Origin: Deltaproteobacteria bacterium
GTDB lineage: Bacteria > Myxococcota_A > Polyangia > DRWM01 > JAAZOP01
DNA: 64,000 nucleotides
Direction: 5' to 3'
Assembly: GCA_016218815.1 (NCBI GenBank)
Contig: JACRCX010000099.1
Span: forward strand, 62,001 to 126,000
The translations under genes and the position numbers were made by a program. Position 1 is the first letter of the stretch, and each line of letters begins with the position of its first letter. Below are positions 18,138 to 26,085 of this stretch, one piece after another. Under the pieces are notes generated by a model, which saw nothing but the letters and a program-made list of their open reading frames with translations, did no database searches and had not been told where the DNA came from.

Positions 18138-18563
18138 GTGATCACGCGGAGCGAATTCGAGCTGCGAGGCACGGGAGAGACCGATGTCGCGGACGTCACG
18201 AAACGCGTGGCGGAGCTGGTGGAGAAGTCCGGGGTGCAGGAAGGGCTGTGCGTCGTGTTCGTCCCCGGCTCGACCGCGGCGGTGTCGACGATCGAGTACG
18301 AGCCCGGCGTGGTCGAGGACCTGAAGCGGGCGATCGAGAAGGTGGCGCCGCGCGGCGAGCACTACGCGCACGACGCCGCGTGGGGCGACGGCAACGGCTA
18401 CGCGCACGTGCGCGCTGCACTGCTCGGCCCGTCCCTCGCGGTGCCGATCGCCGAAGGCCGCCTCGTCCTGGGCACCTGGCAGCAGGTCGTCGTGCTGGAC
18501 TTCGACAACCGCCCGCGCCACCGCCGCGTCGTCGTCCAGATCTCGGGCGAGCCCCGGCCATGA
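18138..18563 (+). CDS. yjbQ: YjbQ/UPF0047 family protein (secondary thiamine-phosphate synthase)
   Basis: 141 residues, normal for YjbQ. The conserved metal-site run GEHYAHDAAWGDGNGYAH (about 73-90), VVFVPGSTAAVSTIE and GTWQQVVVLDFD are intact. Members have weak thiamine-phosphate synthase activity; the true role is unsettled. The GTG start at 18138 follows GGGAGGAGC. The stop overlaps the next gene by ATGA. Confidence 0.9.
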   Translation: MITRSEFELRGTGETDVADVTKRVAELVEKSGVQEGLCVVFVPGSTAAVSTIEYEPGVVEDLKRAIEKVAPRGEHYAHDAAWGDGNGYAHVRAALLGPSLAVPIAEGRLVLGTWQQVVVLDFDNRPRHRRVVVQISGEPRP

Positions 18564-18925
18564 GCGAGCCGCATCCAGCGGGGTCGAGCCGTGACTTCCT
18601 GTCCGGCATCGGTGCGGGAATCGCCGCCGCGACGATCGCAGCGCAGCTCTGGCTCGCGGTGTACCTCGCGCCGCTGCAGGGGATCTTTCGCCACTTCCGG
18701 GCCGACGTGCCGTGGACGGCGGATCTGGCCGCGCATGCCGGGTGGCGCTGGGGCGTGCCGCTCGCCGGGGCCCTGCTCCTGGCCGGCAGCCTCCTCCTTC
18801 GCCCGCGCCGCGCGCTGCTGTTCGCCGGTCTCGCCGCGGTCCTCCTCGTGCTGCTGATCCTGACCTACACCTGGGCCATGGCGCCGCTCACGGCGGTCTC
18901 CGACTCGATCCGCTCCGATCCCTGA
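18560..18925 (+). CDS. Small integral membrane protein
   Basis: 121 residues with three predicted membrane segments (about 18-38, 64-80 and 84-106) and no recognised domain. Translationally coupled to yjbQ through an ATGA overlap. Resembles the many short DUF-type membrane proteins of this size; no function can be given. Confidence 0.65.
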   Translation: MSEPHPAGSSRDFLSGIGAGIAAATIAAQLWLAVYLAPLQGIFRHFRADVPWTADLAAHAGWRWGVPLAGALLLAGSLLLRPRRALLFAGLAAVLLVLLILTYTWAMAPLTAVSDSIRSDP

Positions 18926-18982
18926 CGGTCCGGGGAGCGCCCCGACCGGACGGCGCCTGGTGTGTGCCGCCGGCGGCGAGAT

Positions 18983-20524
18983 TCACCGCCGGTCGAACCA
19001 CAACAGCAGGTTATCGATGGCCGAGCCCGCCGGCAGGCGGACCTCGCGCCCGCGGGATGCCCGTGCCGGATCGAGGAGGAGGACTTCCTCGCCGGGGGGC
19101 GGCGCGACGGCCGCGACGACCCAGCGCCAGCGAAGCCGCTCGGCCTCGGCGACCATGCGAGTCCACTCGGTGCGCGAGAAGCGCAGGGGCAACGCGGAGC
19201 GCCTGACCTGCACGCCCAGGGACGCGCCGCCGCGAAGGGCCAGCAGGTCGAAGGCGCCGCGGGAGGCGCGGGATTGGTACACGAGGTCGAAGCCGGTGGC
19301 GGCGAGCCGGCGGGCGACGAGCCGCTCGGCCTCGTCGCCAATGACCGACATGGGCACCACAGCCCCGCCCGGGGCGCGCCAGCGCAGCCACAGGCCGAAG
19401 ACCGGATCGGACAACGCGTAGGCCTTGTCCGCGGTCGTCACCACCGCGTCGCCCAAACGCTCGAGAGAGCGGACGACGGCGCCGGTGGGGGCGCCGATCT
19501 CGCGGGCAAGGTCGGCCAGCCGTCGCGGGCCGTCGGCGAGCGCCGCGAGCGTGGCGGCCAGGCCGGTGGAGCGGCCGACGATCGTCTGGAAGCGGCCCTC
19601 GAAATACAGGGCGAGCCGCCCGGTGCGGGAGAAGAGCAGCGATTGCAGGGCCTCCTTGAGCGAGCCGTCATCGTACGGCGGCTCGCACGCCGTCAAAGCC
19701 TCGCCGAGTAGCTGGAGGTGGAAGGGGTGGCCGCCGAGGGCGGCGACAGCGCGCCGGGCGAGGGCTTCAGGCACGGGGCGATCGCGGGGTGCGGCCTCGA
19801 CGAGGAAGCGCACGGCATCGGCATGAGGGAAGGGTCCCAGGTCGAGCACGGCGAAGTGCTGGAAGAACGGCGACCGCTCGTCGGTGACGAGCCGGGTGAG
19901 CATGGTACGAGCGGAGCCGGAGATGACGTAGGCGACGCGGCGGTGGCGCTGCCAGGCGCTGCGCAGGCGCAGCAACGGGTCGTTCATTCCGTGCAGGGCG
20001 GCGACCTCCTGGAACTCGTCCCAGGCGACGAGCACGCGGCGATCGAGCGCGCGCGCGAGGCTCTCGGGCAGCTCGAGCGCGTCGCGGAACAGTGCGGCGT
20101 CGGCCGGGCGGTCCGGCAGCTCGAGGAGCAGCGCGCGCAGGGCGGCGGGGAGCCGGGCCAGGGACGGGGCGCCGACGAGGAGCGAGCGGTAGTCGGCGGG
20201 CCGGCGCGCCAGGGATTCGAGCCCCAGGCCCAGCTCGGGAGCGAGGAAGCGGTCCGCGGTGCGCAGGGCCAGCGTTCGGAAGATCTCGAGGGACAGCGGG
20301 GCACACTCGAAGGAGTCCAGGATGACGAAGACGAGGGACGGGTCGCGGGCGCGGCGGGCCAGCTCGAGCAGCAGGCTGGTCTTGCCGACCTTGCGCGGGC
20401 CGAGGATGGCGAGCCATGACGGCTTGCCGGCGCGCAGCGTCGCCAGCAGCCGCTCGAGCCGTTCCAGCTCGGCGCGGCGGTCGTGGAAGTCGTCGTCGGT
20501 GACCGGGACGCTGCTGCGGTACAT
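18983..20524 (-). CDS. AAA ATPase (archaeal ATPase type) with nuclease-like C-terminus
   Basis: 513 residues. Walker A GPRKVGKT (42-49), Walker B VLVAWDEF (164-171), a sensor-like YVISGSAR, and a winged-helix region around 330-385 (DLAREIGAPTGAVVRSLERLG). The C-terminal ~130 residues resemble a restriction-nuclease fold: GAFDLLAL then GVQVRRS, where Q-V-R replaces the usual E-x-K, so activity is doubtful. This matches the archaeal-type ATPase plus DUF234-like architecture, whose biology is poorly known. The start at the ATG at 20524 was preferred; a TTG at 20575 would translate part of the palindrome upstream. Confidence 0.82.
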   Translation of the reverse strand: MYRSSVPVTDDDFHDRRAELERLERLLATLRAGKPSWLAILGPRKVGKTSLLLELARRARDPSLVFVILDSFECAPLSLEIFRTLALRTADRFLAPELGLGLESLARRPADYRSLLVGAPSLARLPAALRALLLELPDRPADAALFRDALELPESLARALDRRVLVAWDEFQEVAALHGMNDPLLRLRSAWQRHRRVAYVISGSARTMLTRLVTDERSPFFQHFAVLDLGPFPHADAVRFLVEAAPRDRPVPEALARRAVAALGGHPFHLQLLGEALTACEPPYDDGSLKEALQSLLFSRTGRLALYFEGRFQTIVGRSTGLAATLAALADGPRRLADLAREIGAPTGAVVRSLERLGDAVVTTADKAYALSDPVFGLWLRWRAPGGAVVPMSVIGDEAERLVARRLAATGFDLVYQSRASRGAFDLLALRGGASLGVQVRRSALPLRFSRTEWTRMVAEAERLRWRWVVAAVAPPPGEEVLLLDPARASRGREVRLPAGSAIDNLLLWFDRR

Positions 20525-20553
20525 GGAGACACCGTAGCACTCGCGACCTCCAG

Positions 20554-20599
20554 TAGCAAGTCTGCTACGTAGCAAGTCTGCTACGTAGCAGACTTGCTA
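20554..20599. promoter_or_regulatory. Large palindrome upstream of the AAA ATPase
   Basis: TAGCAAGTCTGCTA and TAGCAGACTTGCTA form a perfect 30-base inverted repeat centred on CG (20570-20599). The preceding 16 bases (20554-20569) repeat TAGCAAGTCTGCTACG. It lies 30 bases upstream of the ATPase start and 23 bases past the stop of the preceding gene on the same strand. It could be an operator, a transcript hairpin or a target of the ATPase. Confidence 0.85.
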
Positions 20600-20622
20600 G
20601 CGGCGAGCCGGCCCGGGCCCCG

Positions 20623-21657
20623 CTACATGTACGGCGTGCAGTACTCCTCGAGGATGACGTCGTTGATCGCCTCGCTCATGGCGATCGAGCCGTCGCGGAC
20701 GCCCATGATGTCGAAGACGCGGGCGCCGGTCGCGACGGGCAGGGCGTCCGTGCCGCCCCACGGCGTGTAGAAGCCGGGCTGGGCGTCGTGCACCGGCGGG
20801 ATGGAGCAGTTGATCGAGTCGTGCGCGGCGAAGGTCGCGACGCGGATTTCGGCGTCGCGCAGGTGGGTGACGAGGTCGGCGTAGCGGTGGTGGACGGGCT
20901 CGTCGTACGAACCCAGCGTATCCGGGCTCTCGGCGAAGGTGTCGTCCGTGGCGAAGACGATGACGCGCGTCGCGTCGGGTCGCCAGGCGTAGCCGTCCAC
21001 GGCGTCCCAGAGCGCCTCGATCGTGTTCTCCGGACAGTCGTCGTTGAAGCCCCCGCCGCCGCCGGGCTCGGAGTTGGTGCTGCAGAAGCTCCGCCAGTTC
21101 GCGAATTCGCGCTGCAGGGACGCCACGTCGGCGTAGGCCGCACCGCCGTTGGTCACCTGGACGTTGTCGACGAACACGACGAGGCCGAACTGCGCGTAGG
21201 GGGTGAGCGAGGTCGCGTACGTCCAGACGTCGGCGATGCCCGAATGCAGGGCGTCGAGGATCGGCGTCATGCTCGTGGAAACGTCGAGCACGAAGACCAC
21301 GTCGAGGTAGCAGGCGGCGACGTCGATCTCCTCGGCGTCGCCGTCGTCCAGTTCGCCGTCGCTCTCATCGCCATCGCCGTCTCCGGCATCACCCTCGGCC
21401 GTCGCGTCGTCGTCGACGACGTCGGGCGGCGTCGTCTCGTCCTCCGCCTCCGGAAGGGTCTCCTCCACGGCTTCCCCGCCGCCGTCCTCGTCGAGCGCAT
21501 CGACGGGCGGCAGATCCGGCTCGTCGGCTCCGCCGTCCGCGTCGAACCGCTCGCCCGACACGTCGTGTGAGCCGCCGGAATCGTCCCCCGGCGCGCAACC
21601 TGTCGCGGAAAACGCCGCGCAAGCCGCGCACACCGCCATCCCGATGAGCAAGCGCAT
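20623..21657 (-). CDS. VWA-domain lipoprotein
   Basis: 344 residues. Signal peptide with lipobox SATGC (Cys21). An acidic spacer covers about 25-112. A von Willebrand factor A domain then begins CYLDVVFVLDVSTSM, with the metal-site residues D125, S127 and S129. Extra cysteines (FCSTNS, DDCPEN, NCS, EEYC) suggest disulfides. Typical surface adhesion or binding module of metal-dependent type. GGGGAGGG precedes the ATG at 21657. It is convergent to nothing: the next gene downstream is the ATPase on the same strand. Confidence 0.85.
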   Translation of the reverse strand: MRLLIGMAVCAACAAFSATGCAPGDDSGGSHDVSGERFDADGGADEPDLPPVDALDEDGGGEAVEETLPEAEDETTPPDVVDDDATAEGDAGDGDGDESDGELDDGDAEEIDVAACYLDVVFVLDVSTSMTPILDALHSGIADVWTYATSLTPYAQFGLVVFVDNVQVTNGGAAYADVASLQREFANWRSFCSTNSEPGGGGGFNDDCPENTIEALWDAVDGYAWRPDATRVIVFATDDTFAESPDTLGSYDEPVHHRYADLVTHLRDAEIRVATFAAHDSINCSIPPVHDAQPGFYTPWGGTDALPVATGARVFDIMGVRDGSIAMSEAINDVILEEYCTPYM

Positions 21658-21785
21658 GGCAACCCTCCCCGAGCGACCGGCCGGAGTGCCGATCCTGCGG
21701 GCCAAGTGTAGGCGCCTCGGGGGCGAGTCGCAAACCAAGGTGCGTGGCCTCGATCGGCATCCCGGCCACCATGTCCCGGGGAAGT

Positions 21786-21833
21786 TCGCGCAAAGGACGC
21801 AAAGGGGACAACGACGCAGAGTACGCAAAGGGG
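21786..21833. repeat. Family B-like CGCAAAGG/CGCAGAG repeat, intergenic
   Basis: TTCGCGCAAAGGACGCAAAG followed by ACGACGCAGAGTACGCAAAG. Direct, not inverted, iterations of the family B unit. It lies in the 237-base gap between two divergent lipoprotein genes, within the presumed promoter zone. The rest of that gap shows only a TTGAC at about 21859, with no convincing -10. Confidence 0.75.
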
Positions 21834-21894
21834 ATCAGCATGGTCAGGGCAAAGCCCGTTGACGGTCCTGCACTCCGGTGACAGGCTCGACGAC

Positions 21895-23157
21895 ATGCGA
21901 AGCGTGGTGAGGCCGGTGGGTGTGCTGGTTCTGGCGATCGTCGTCTTGGGATGCGGACCGGCGCCCGTGCCGGCGGGGCCCGGAACGCCGCCGGAGACCG
22001 ACGCGCGTCCGGATGCCGGGCGCGGAGCGGCGCCGGCCGGTACCGACATTCCGCTGCCCGAGCCGACACTCGGTCCGCGCGACGCGACGGCCTTCGAGAT
22101 CTTCGAGGGGCCCTGCGCCTGGACGCCGGGCTACGTCGAGGGTGTGCCGAAGGCGATCGCCTGGCGCGTCGAGGCTCCCGGCGCGGGCGGGTCGATCGCG
22201 TCGCTCGCGTACGGGACGCCGCCGCCGGCATGGACGACGACCGCAGGACCGAAGCCGCTCGAGGAAGGCTGCTGGTGCATTCTCGCCGAGCCGTGCTGCG
22301 ATGCGCTGCACGAGTTCGAGGTCCGCGAGGGCGCCGTCGCGCCCGCCTGCGAGTCGTGGGGCAGCCCCACTCTGCCGCTTCCCGCGGGCGATCTCGGCGC
22401 GTACCTCTTCACGTCCGGGGAGCGCGAAGAGCACATCTGGCGCGTGGCGCTCGGCGGCGCCATCCAGGTCCTGGTGGGAGGATTCGGCGAGGACCGGACG
22501 AATCCGGTGGACGAGATGGAGGCGCGGTGGACGGTTTCGGACGATGCGCCCGTCTTGCTGCAGGCCGGCGAGGATTCCGGGGCGACACCGGACACGATCC
22601 GGCCGGGGCGAGTGGTCCTTTCGCGACGCGGGCGCGAGCAGGAGCTGTACGCCCGGTGGATCGCGTCGCGCGAGGAGACCATGACGGCCGCGATGCTCGT
22701 GCCCCGCGAAGGCTCCGCGCGGGTGACGATTTTGACCCTCGACGCCATGCTGACGTGCAGCGGTATCGAGGGGGTCCTGGCCCACGCGGTCGGGCGGATC
22801 GACGACGACGAGCTTCCGGACCTCGTGTTCCTGTACGACCCGTGCGAGTGCTCGGACGGTTGTCCCGGCGGGAAGGGAATCGTCGCCGAGGTCTACTTGA
22901 CGCGGGGGCTGGACGGACAGCGAAGTCTGTCGCTGGCGCCGCGGGACGACCTTGTCGCGCTGGCCGCTCGCGCGTTCTCGGAGGAAGGTGCCTGGGATGC
23001 GCTGGTCGACGGGGCGAGCTGGTCGATCGCGATCACCGACGGCCGGGCCGAGATCCGCTTCCGCGGTCCGACGGGAATCGGACAGGTGTGGAAGCTGTCG
23101 CTGGGGCCCGAGGACCTCGAGCTGTCGAGCACCCCGCTGGCGGACGCCGGTTCCTGA
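21895..23157 (+). CDS. Lipoprotein of unknown function
   Basis: 420 residues. The ATG at 21895 gives a compact signal peptide with lipobox VVLGC (Cys20); the earlier TTG at 21859 is less likely. A Pro/Ala-rich spacer to about 60 is followed by a beta-rich region with cysteine clusters (CWCILAEPCCDAL and CECSDGC). No family is recognised. It converges on the VIT/VWA gene, with stop codons six bases apart. Confidence 0.7.
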   Translation: MRSVVRPVGVLVLAIVVLGCGPAPVPAGPGTPPETDARPDAGRGAAPAGTDIPLPEPTLGPRDATAFEIFEGPCAWTPGYVEGVPKAIAWRVEAPGAGGSIASLAYGTPPPAWTTTAGPKPLEEGCWCILAEPCCDALHEFEVREGAVAPACESWGSPTLPLPAGDLGAYLFTSGEREEHIWRVALGGAIQVLVGGFGEDRTNPVDEMEARWTVSDDAPVLLQAGEDSGATPDTIRPGRVVLSRRGREQELYARWIASREETMTAAMLVPREGSARVTILTLDAMLTCSGIEGVLAHAVGRIDDDELPDLVFLYDPCECSDGCPGGKGIVAEVYLTRGLDGQRSLSLAPRDDLVALAARAFSEEGAWDALVDGASWSIAITDGRAEIRFRGPTGIGQVWKLSLGPEDLELSSTPLADAGS

Positions 23158-23163
23158 GTTTCC

Positions 23164-26016
23164 CTACTCCATCGGCAGCTCGACCTCCCCGCCCGGCTCG
23201 AAGCCGACGAGCACGATGGATCCGCCCGCCTGGAGCAGCAGGCCCTCGAGGTGCCGCAGGTCGTTGACCAGCGTGCCGTTGACCGTGCGCAGCGTAGCGC
23301 CGGCGGCGATCCCGGCCTGGGCCGCAGGGCCGCCGACGTACACGGCGCCGACACGGACGGCGCCGCTGCGCCCCGTCTGCAGCGTCAAGCCCCAGAGCGG
23401 CACGTCGACCGGCAGCCCGATCGCGGCCTCGCCGAACACGCCCTCGTAGCTCACGCCCTCGGGCAGCTCCACCGGCTGCAGGACCCGCAGCGGACTGCCG
23501 TCGCCCACGACGCGGGACTCGTCCACGGCGACGAACGCGGTGTACTGGCTGACCAGGCGGAAATCGAGCGCCAGCTCGGTGATCTGACGCTTCAGTTCGG
23601 CCTTCGCGTTCTCGTCGGCCGAGAGTTCCTCGTCGGACAGCTCGTCGATGCGCCAGCGCGCCCAGATCGGCGCCAAGGCCTCGTTCGCCGGCTCCGTCTC
23701 CGGCAGGTCCACGTCCACCGGGACGCGCAGCCGCTGGTCGCCGACCCGCGCCTCGATATAGGCGGTGCCGCGCGCGGGCGCCGTGTAGCGCGCCAAGACG
23801 TTGATCGTCTGCCCCGCGAAGAGGTCCGGGAGCTTTGACGGGTACACGTCGGTGACCGGCAGGCCGTTCCAATCGATGCGCACGTCGACCAGCACCGGCG
23901 AGTCGATCATGTCGAACAGCGTCTCCACGGCGCGCCCGGCGTGCTGCTCGTCGCGCGGCAGGACCTCGTGGGACGCGCCGCCGCCGAACTCGGCGATGCC
24001 GTCCAGCAGGTAGCGGTTGACGCCGGAGCCGATGCCGAAGACGAAGAAGCGTGCCTCGCCGCGCTCCTCCTTGACCATGCGCAGGATCTCGTCCTCGTTG
24101 CCGACGTAGCCGTCGGTCAGGAAGACGAACATCTGGAGGTACTTCGGGTCGTGTTCGGCTTCCAGCGCACGGCGGATCCCTTCCAGCATCTCCGTGCCGC
24201 CCCCGCCGCACAGGGAGCCGACGAAGTCCTGCGCCTCTTCCACGTTGCCCGCGGTGCGCGGCTGCGCCTCGTCCCAGAGCTGGCCGTTGCCGTCGGCGAA
24301 GTAGAAGACGTTGAACAGGTCGTCGGGACGCAGCCCCTCGATGGCGCGATGAACGACCTCCTTGGAGATGCCGATCGGCAGCCCGGACTGGCTGCCCGAG
24401 ACGTCGATGAGGAAGGTGATCTCGCGGGGCGTCACCTGCGCGTCGGTCGGCGCCTCCGGGGGCTGCATCATCATGGTGAGAAAGCCGCCCTGGTCGCCGC
24501 GCGTCGCCAGGACGCCGAACTGCGTCTCCTCCCCCGCCACGCTCCATCGCAGGACGAAGTCGCGGTTGGGGATGGCGTCTGCGTCCGAAAGCTTGACCAC
24601 GCCCTCGGTCTCGGAGACGACGTCGACGTCGACGCAGTGCGCCACCGACGTCAGCTCGCGGATGGGCAGGCCGGCATCGAGCTTCACGGTGAGGCCGATG
24701 TCGTGGCCGCTGCGCTGCCCCGGGGCCAGCACGGGAGGCGTGATGCCGTCCGCGTCGGGCACGCGGTCGGTCGGCGGCGACCAGCCGCCCTGCCCTGGGC
24801 CTGTCGAAGGGCCGGCGCCCGAAGGAGCGGTCGAGGGCGGGGAGTCACCCGCCGCTGCCGCCGGCGGTTGCGCGTCGCCGGGGATGTACCGGGGGCCGAC
24901 AACCATGGGGAAGACCCACTCGTAGCGTCCGCGTTCGTAGCTGAGGCGCTCGAAGAAGGTGATTTTGATGTTCACCTGGCCGCCAGGCTCGATGTTGGCG
25001 ACGCTCTGGGTGAAGATGTTGGGCCGCTCCTGGGTGAGGAGGCTCGCCGTCTGTCCCCGCGCCCGCGCCTCGGCGTAGATCCGTTCGGCCTCCTCGCGCG
25101 GGCGGATGAGCCCGATGATCTTCCGGCTGCCGATCTCCATCACGAAGTCGTTGACGGCCGCCAGGGAGGGGAGGGGAAAGACGTAGACCGCCTCGATCAC
25201 CTCGGGGAACGGGTTCTCGTACTGCTGCTCGACGACGGTGCGGGCGATGTAGCCGCTGATCTCGGCGGAGACCTCGGTGTGCTTGAGCGGGAACTCCCCC
25301 GCATCCTCGCCCTGGGGAGTCTTGGCGCGCAGCGATCCCGGCTCGACGCCGCGGCCCACGTTCTCCGGCGGCTCCTCGAACGCGCCGTCGGGAGGACCCT
25401 CCGGCACGATGACCATCAGCTCCTCGGCCGGGCACGCCGGCGGCTCCCACTCGCTCTCGCCGTAGCCCGTCTGGGCCGAAACGTAGCTCGGCGAGGAGAG
25501 CGCCGGCGCTCCGACGGCATAGCCGTAGCCCGGCGGCGGGGGCGGCGCGGGGGGCGGCGGGCCGTACGCGAGGCCGCCGACGGTGCCGCTCGCATCCGGC
25601 AAGCCGACCACGAACTCCTGCGAGTAGTAGCCCGGCGCGGCATCGACGGAGTCGAGGATGCCGTCCCCGTCGCTGTCGCCGTAGATACCGCCGGATTCCA
25701 CGCCGTATGCGACCTCGCCCTGCTCGCCGGGAGTCCCGCCCTCCGATTGGGCCGTCCCGGCCGGATCGGGTGCCGGAGGCAGCGGCGCGGCGGACTCGCG
25801 GCAGGACGGAGCGGTTCCGGCGGCGGCGAGGGTCGAGCACATCCCGGACGGGCAGGTGGAGTACTTCGTGCCGGGCTCGGCCCAGGCGACGCCCGCGGGG
25901 TGGGCGCGCCAGCCGGCGGTGGCGCCGGAGACGGTGGTGACCGTTCCGCCGCGACGGCAATCGGCGGCGCAAAGCCCGAGGAGCAAGGCGAGCAGCATCG
26001 ACGTGGTGCGAGGCAT
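23164..26016 (-). CDS. VIT and VWA domain lipoprotein with PDZ-like C-terminus
   Basis: 950 residues. Lipobox CAADC (Cys20). A Gly/Pro/Tyr-rich region runs to about 240. A vault/inter-alpha-trypsin (VIT) domain follows (VSAEISGYIARTVVEQQYENPF, FPLPSLAAVNDFVMEIG, RERP-type stretch LLTQERPNIFTQSVANIEPG). Then a VWA domain beginning REITFLIDVSGSQSG, where the MIDAS motif is DVSGS, and finally a PDZ-like domain (VYVGGPAAQAGIAAGATLRTVNG) at about 885-945. VIT/VWA proteins in bacteria are surface or periplasmic binding proteins. A short dispersed repeat is translated in the linker between VIT and VWA. AAGGAGGACAGG precedes the ATG. Confidence 0.9.
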   Translation of the reverse strand: MPRTTSMLLALLLGLCAADCRRGGTVTTVSGATAGWRAHPAGVAWAEPGTKYSTCPSGMCSTLAAAGTAPSCRESAAPLPPAPDPAGTAQSEGGTPGEQGEVAYGVESGGIYGDSDGDGILDSVDAAPGYYSQEFVVGLPDASGTVGGLAYGPPPPAPPPPPGYGYAVGAPALSSPSYVSAQTGYGESEWEPPACPAEELMVIVPEGPPDGAFEEPPENVGRGVEPGSLRAKTPQGEDAGEFPLKHTEVSAEISGYIARTVVEQQYENPFPEVIEAVYVFPLPSLAAVNDFVMEIGSRKIIGLIRPREEAERIYAEARARGQTASLLTQERPNIFTQSVANIEPGGQVNIKITFFERLSYERGRYEWVFPMVVGPRYIPGDAQPPAAAAGDSPPSTAPSGAGPSTGPGQGGWSPPTDRVPDADGITPPVLAPGQRSGHDIGLTVKLDAGLPIRELTSVAHCVDVDVVSETEGVVKLSDADAIPNRDFVLRWSVAGEETQFGVLATRGDQGGFLTMMMQPPEAPTDAQVTPREITFLIDVSGSQSGLPIGISKEVVHRAIEGLRPDDLFNVFYFADGNGQLWDEAQPRTAGNVEEAQDFVGSLCGGGGTEMLEGIRRALEAEHDPKYLQMFVFLTDGYVGNEDEILRMVKEERGEARFFVFGIGSGVNRYLLDGIAEFGGGASHEVLPRDEQHAGRAVETLFDMIDSPVLVDVRIDWNGLPVTDVYPSKLPDLFAGQTINVLARYTAPARGTAYIEARVGDQRLRVPVDVDLPETEPANEALAPIWARWRIDELSDEELSADENAKAELKRQITELALDFRLVSQYTAFVAVDESRVVGDGSPLRVLQPVELPEGVSYEGVFGEAAIGLPVDVPLWGLTLQTGRSGAVRVGAVYVGGPAAQAGIAAGATLRTVNGTLVNDLRHLEGLLLQAGGSIVLVGFEPGGEVELPME
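24792..24812. repeat. Short dispersed repeat with CTTCGACAGG core, in frame
   Basis: GCCCTGGGCCTGTCGAAGGG and its inverse contain CCCTTCGACAGGCCCAGGGC, close to a palindromic sequence I know as widespread in bacterial genomes. It is translated as part of the Ser/Pro/Gly-rich linker (GPSTGPGQGG) of the VIT/VWA lipoprotein. Only one copy was seen in this window, so its family membership rests on recognition. Confidence 0.5.
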
Positions 26017-26085
26017 CCTGTCCTCCTTCCGGCCGGTCACCGTACGTCCGAGGAACGGCATCGATCCCGTCGTGAGGATAGCAGG

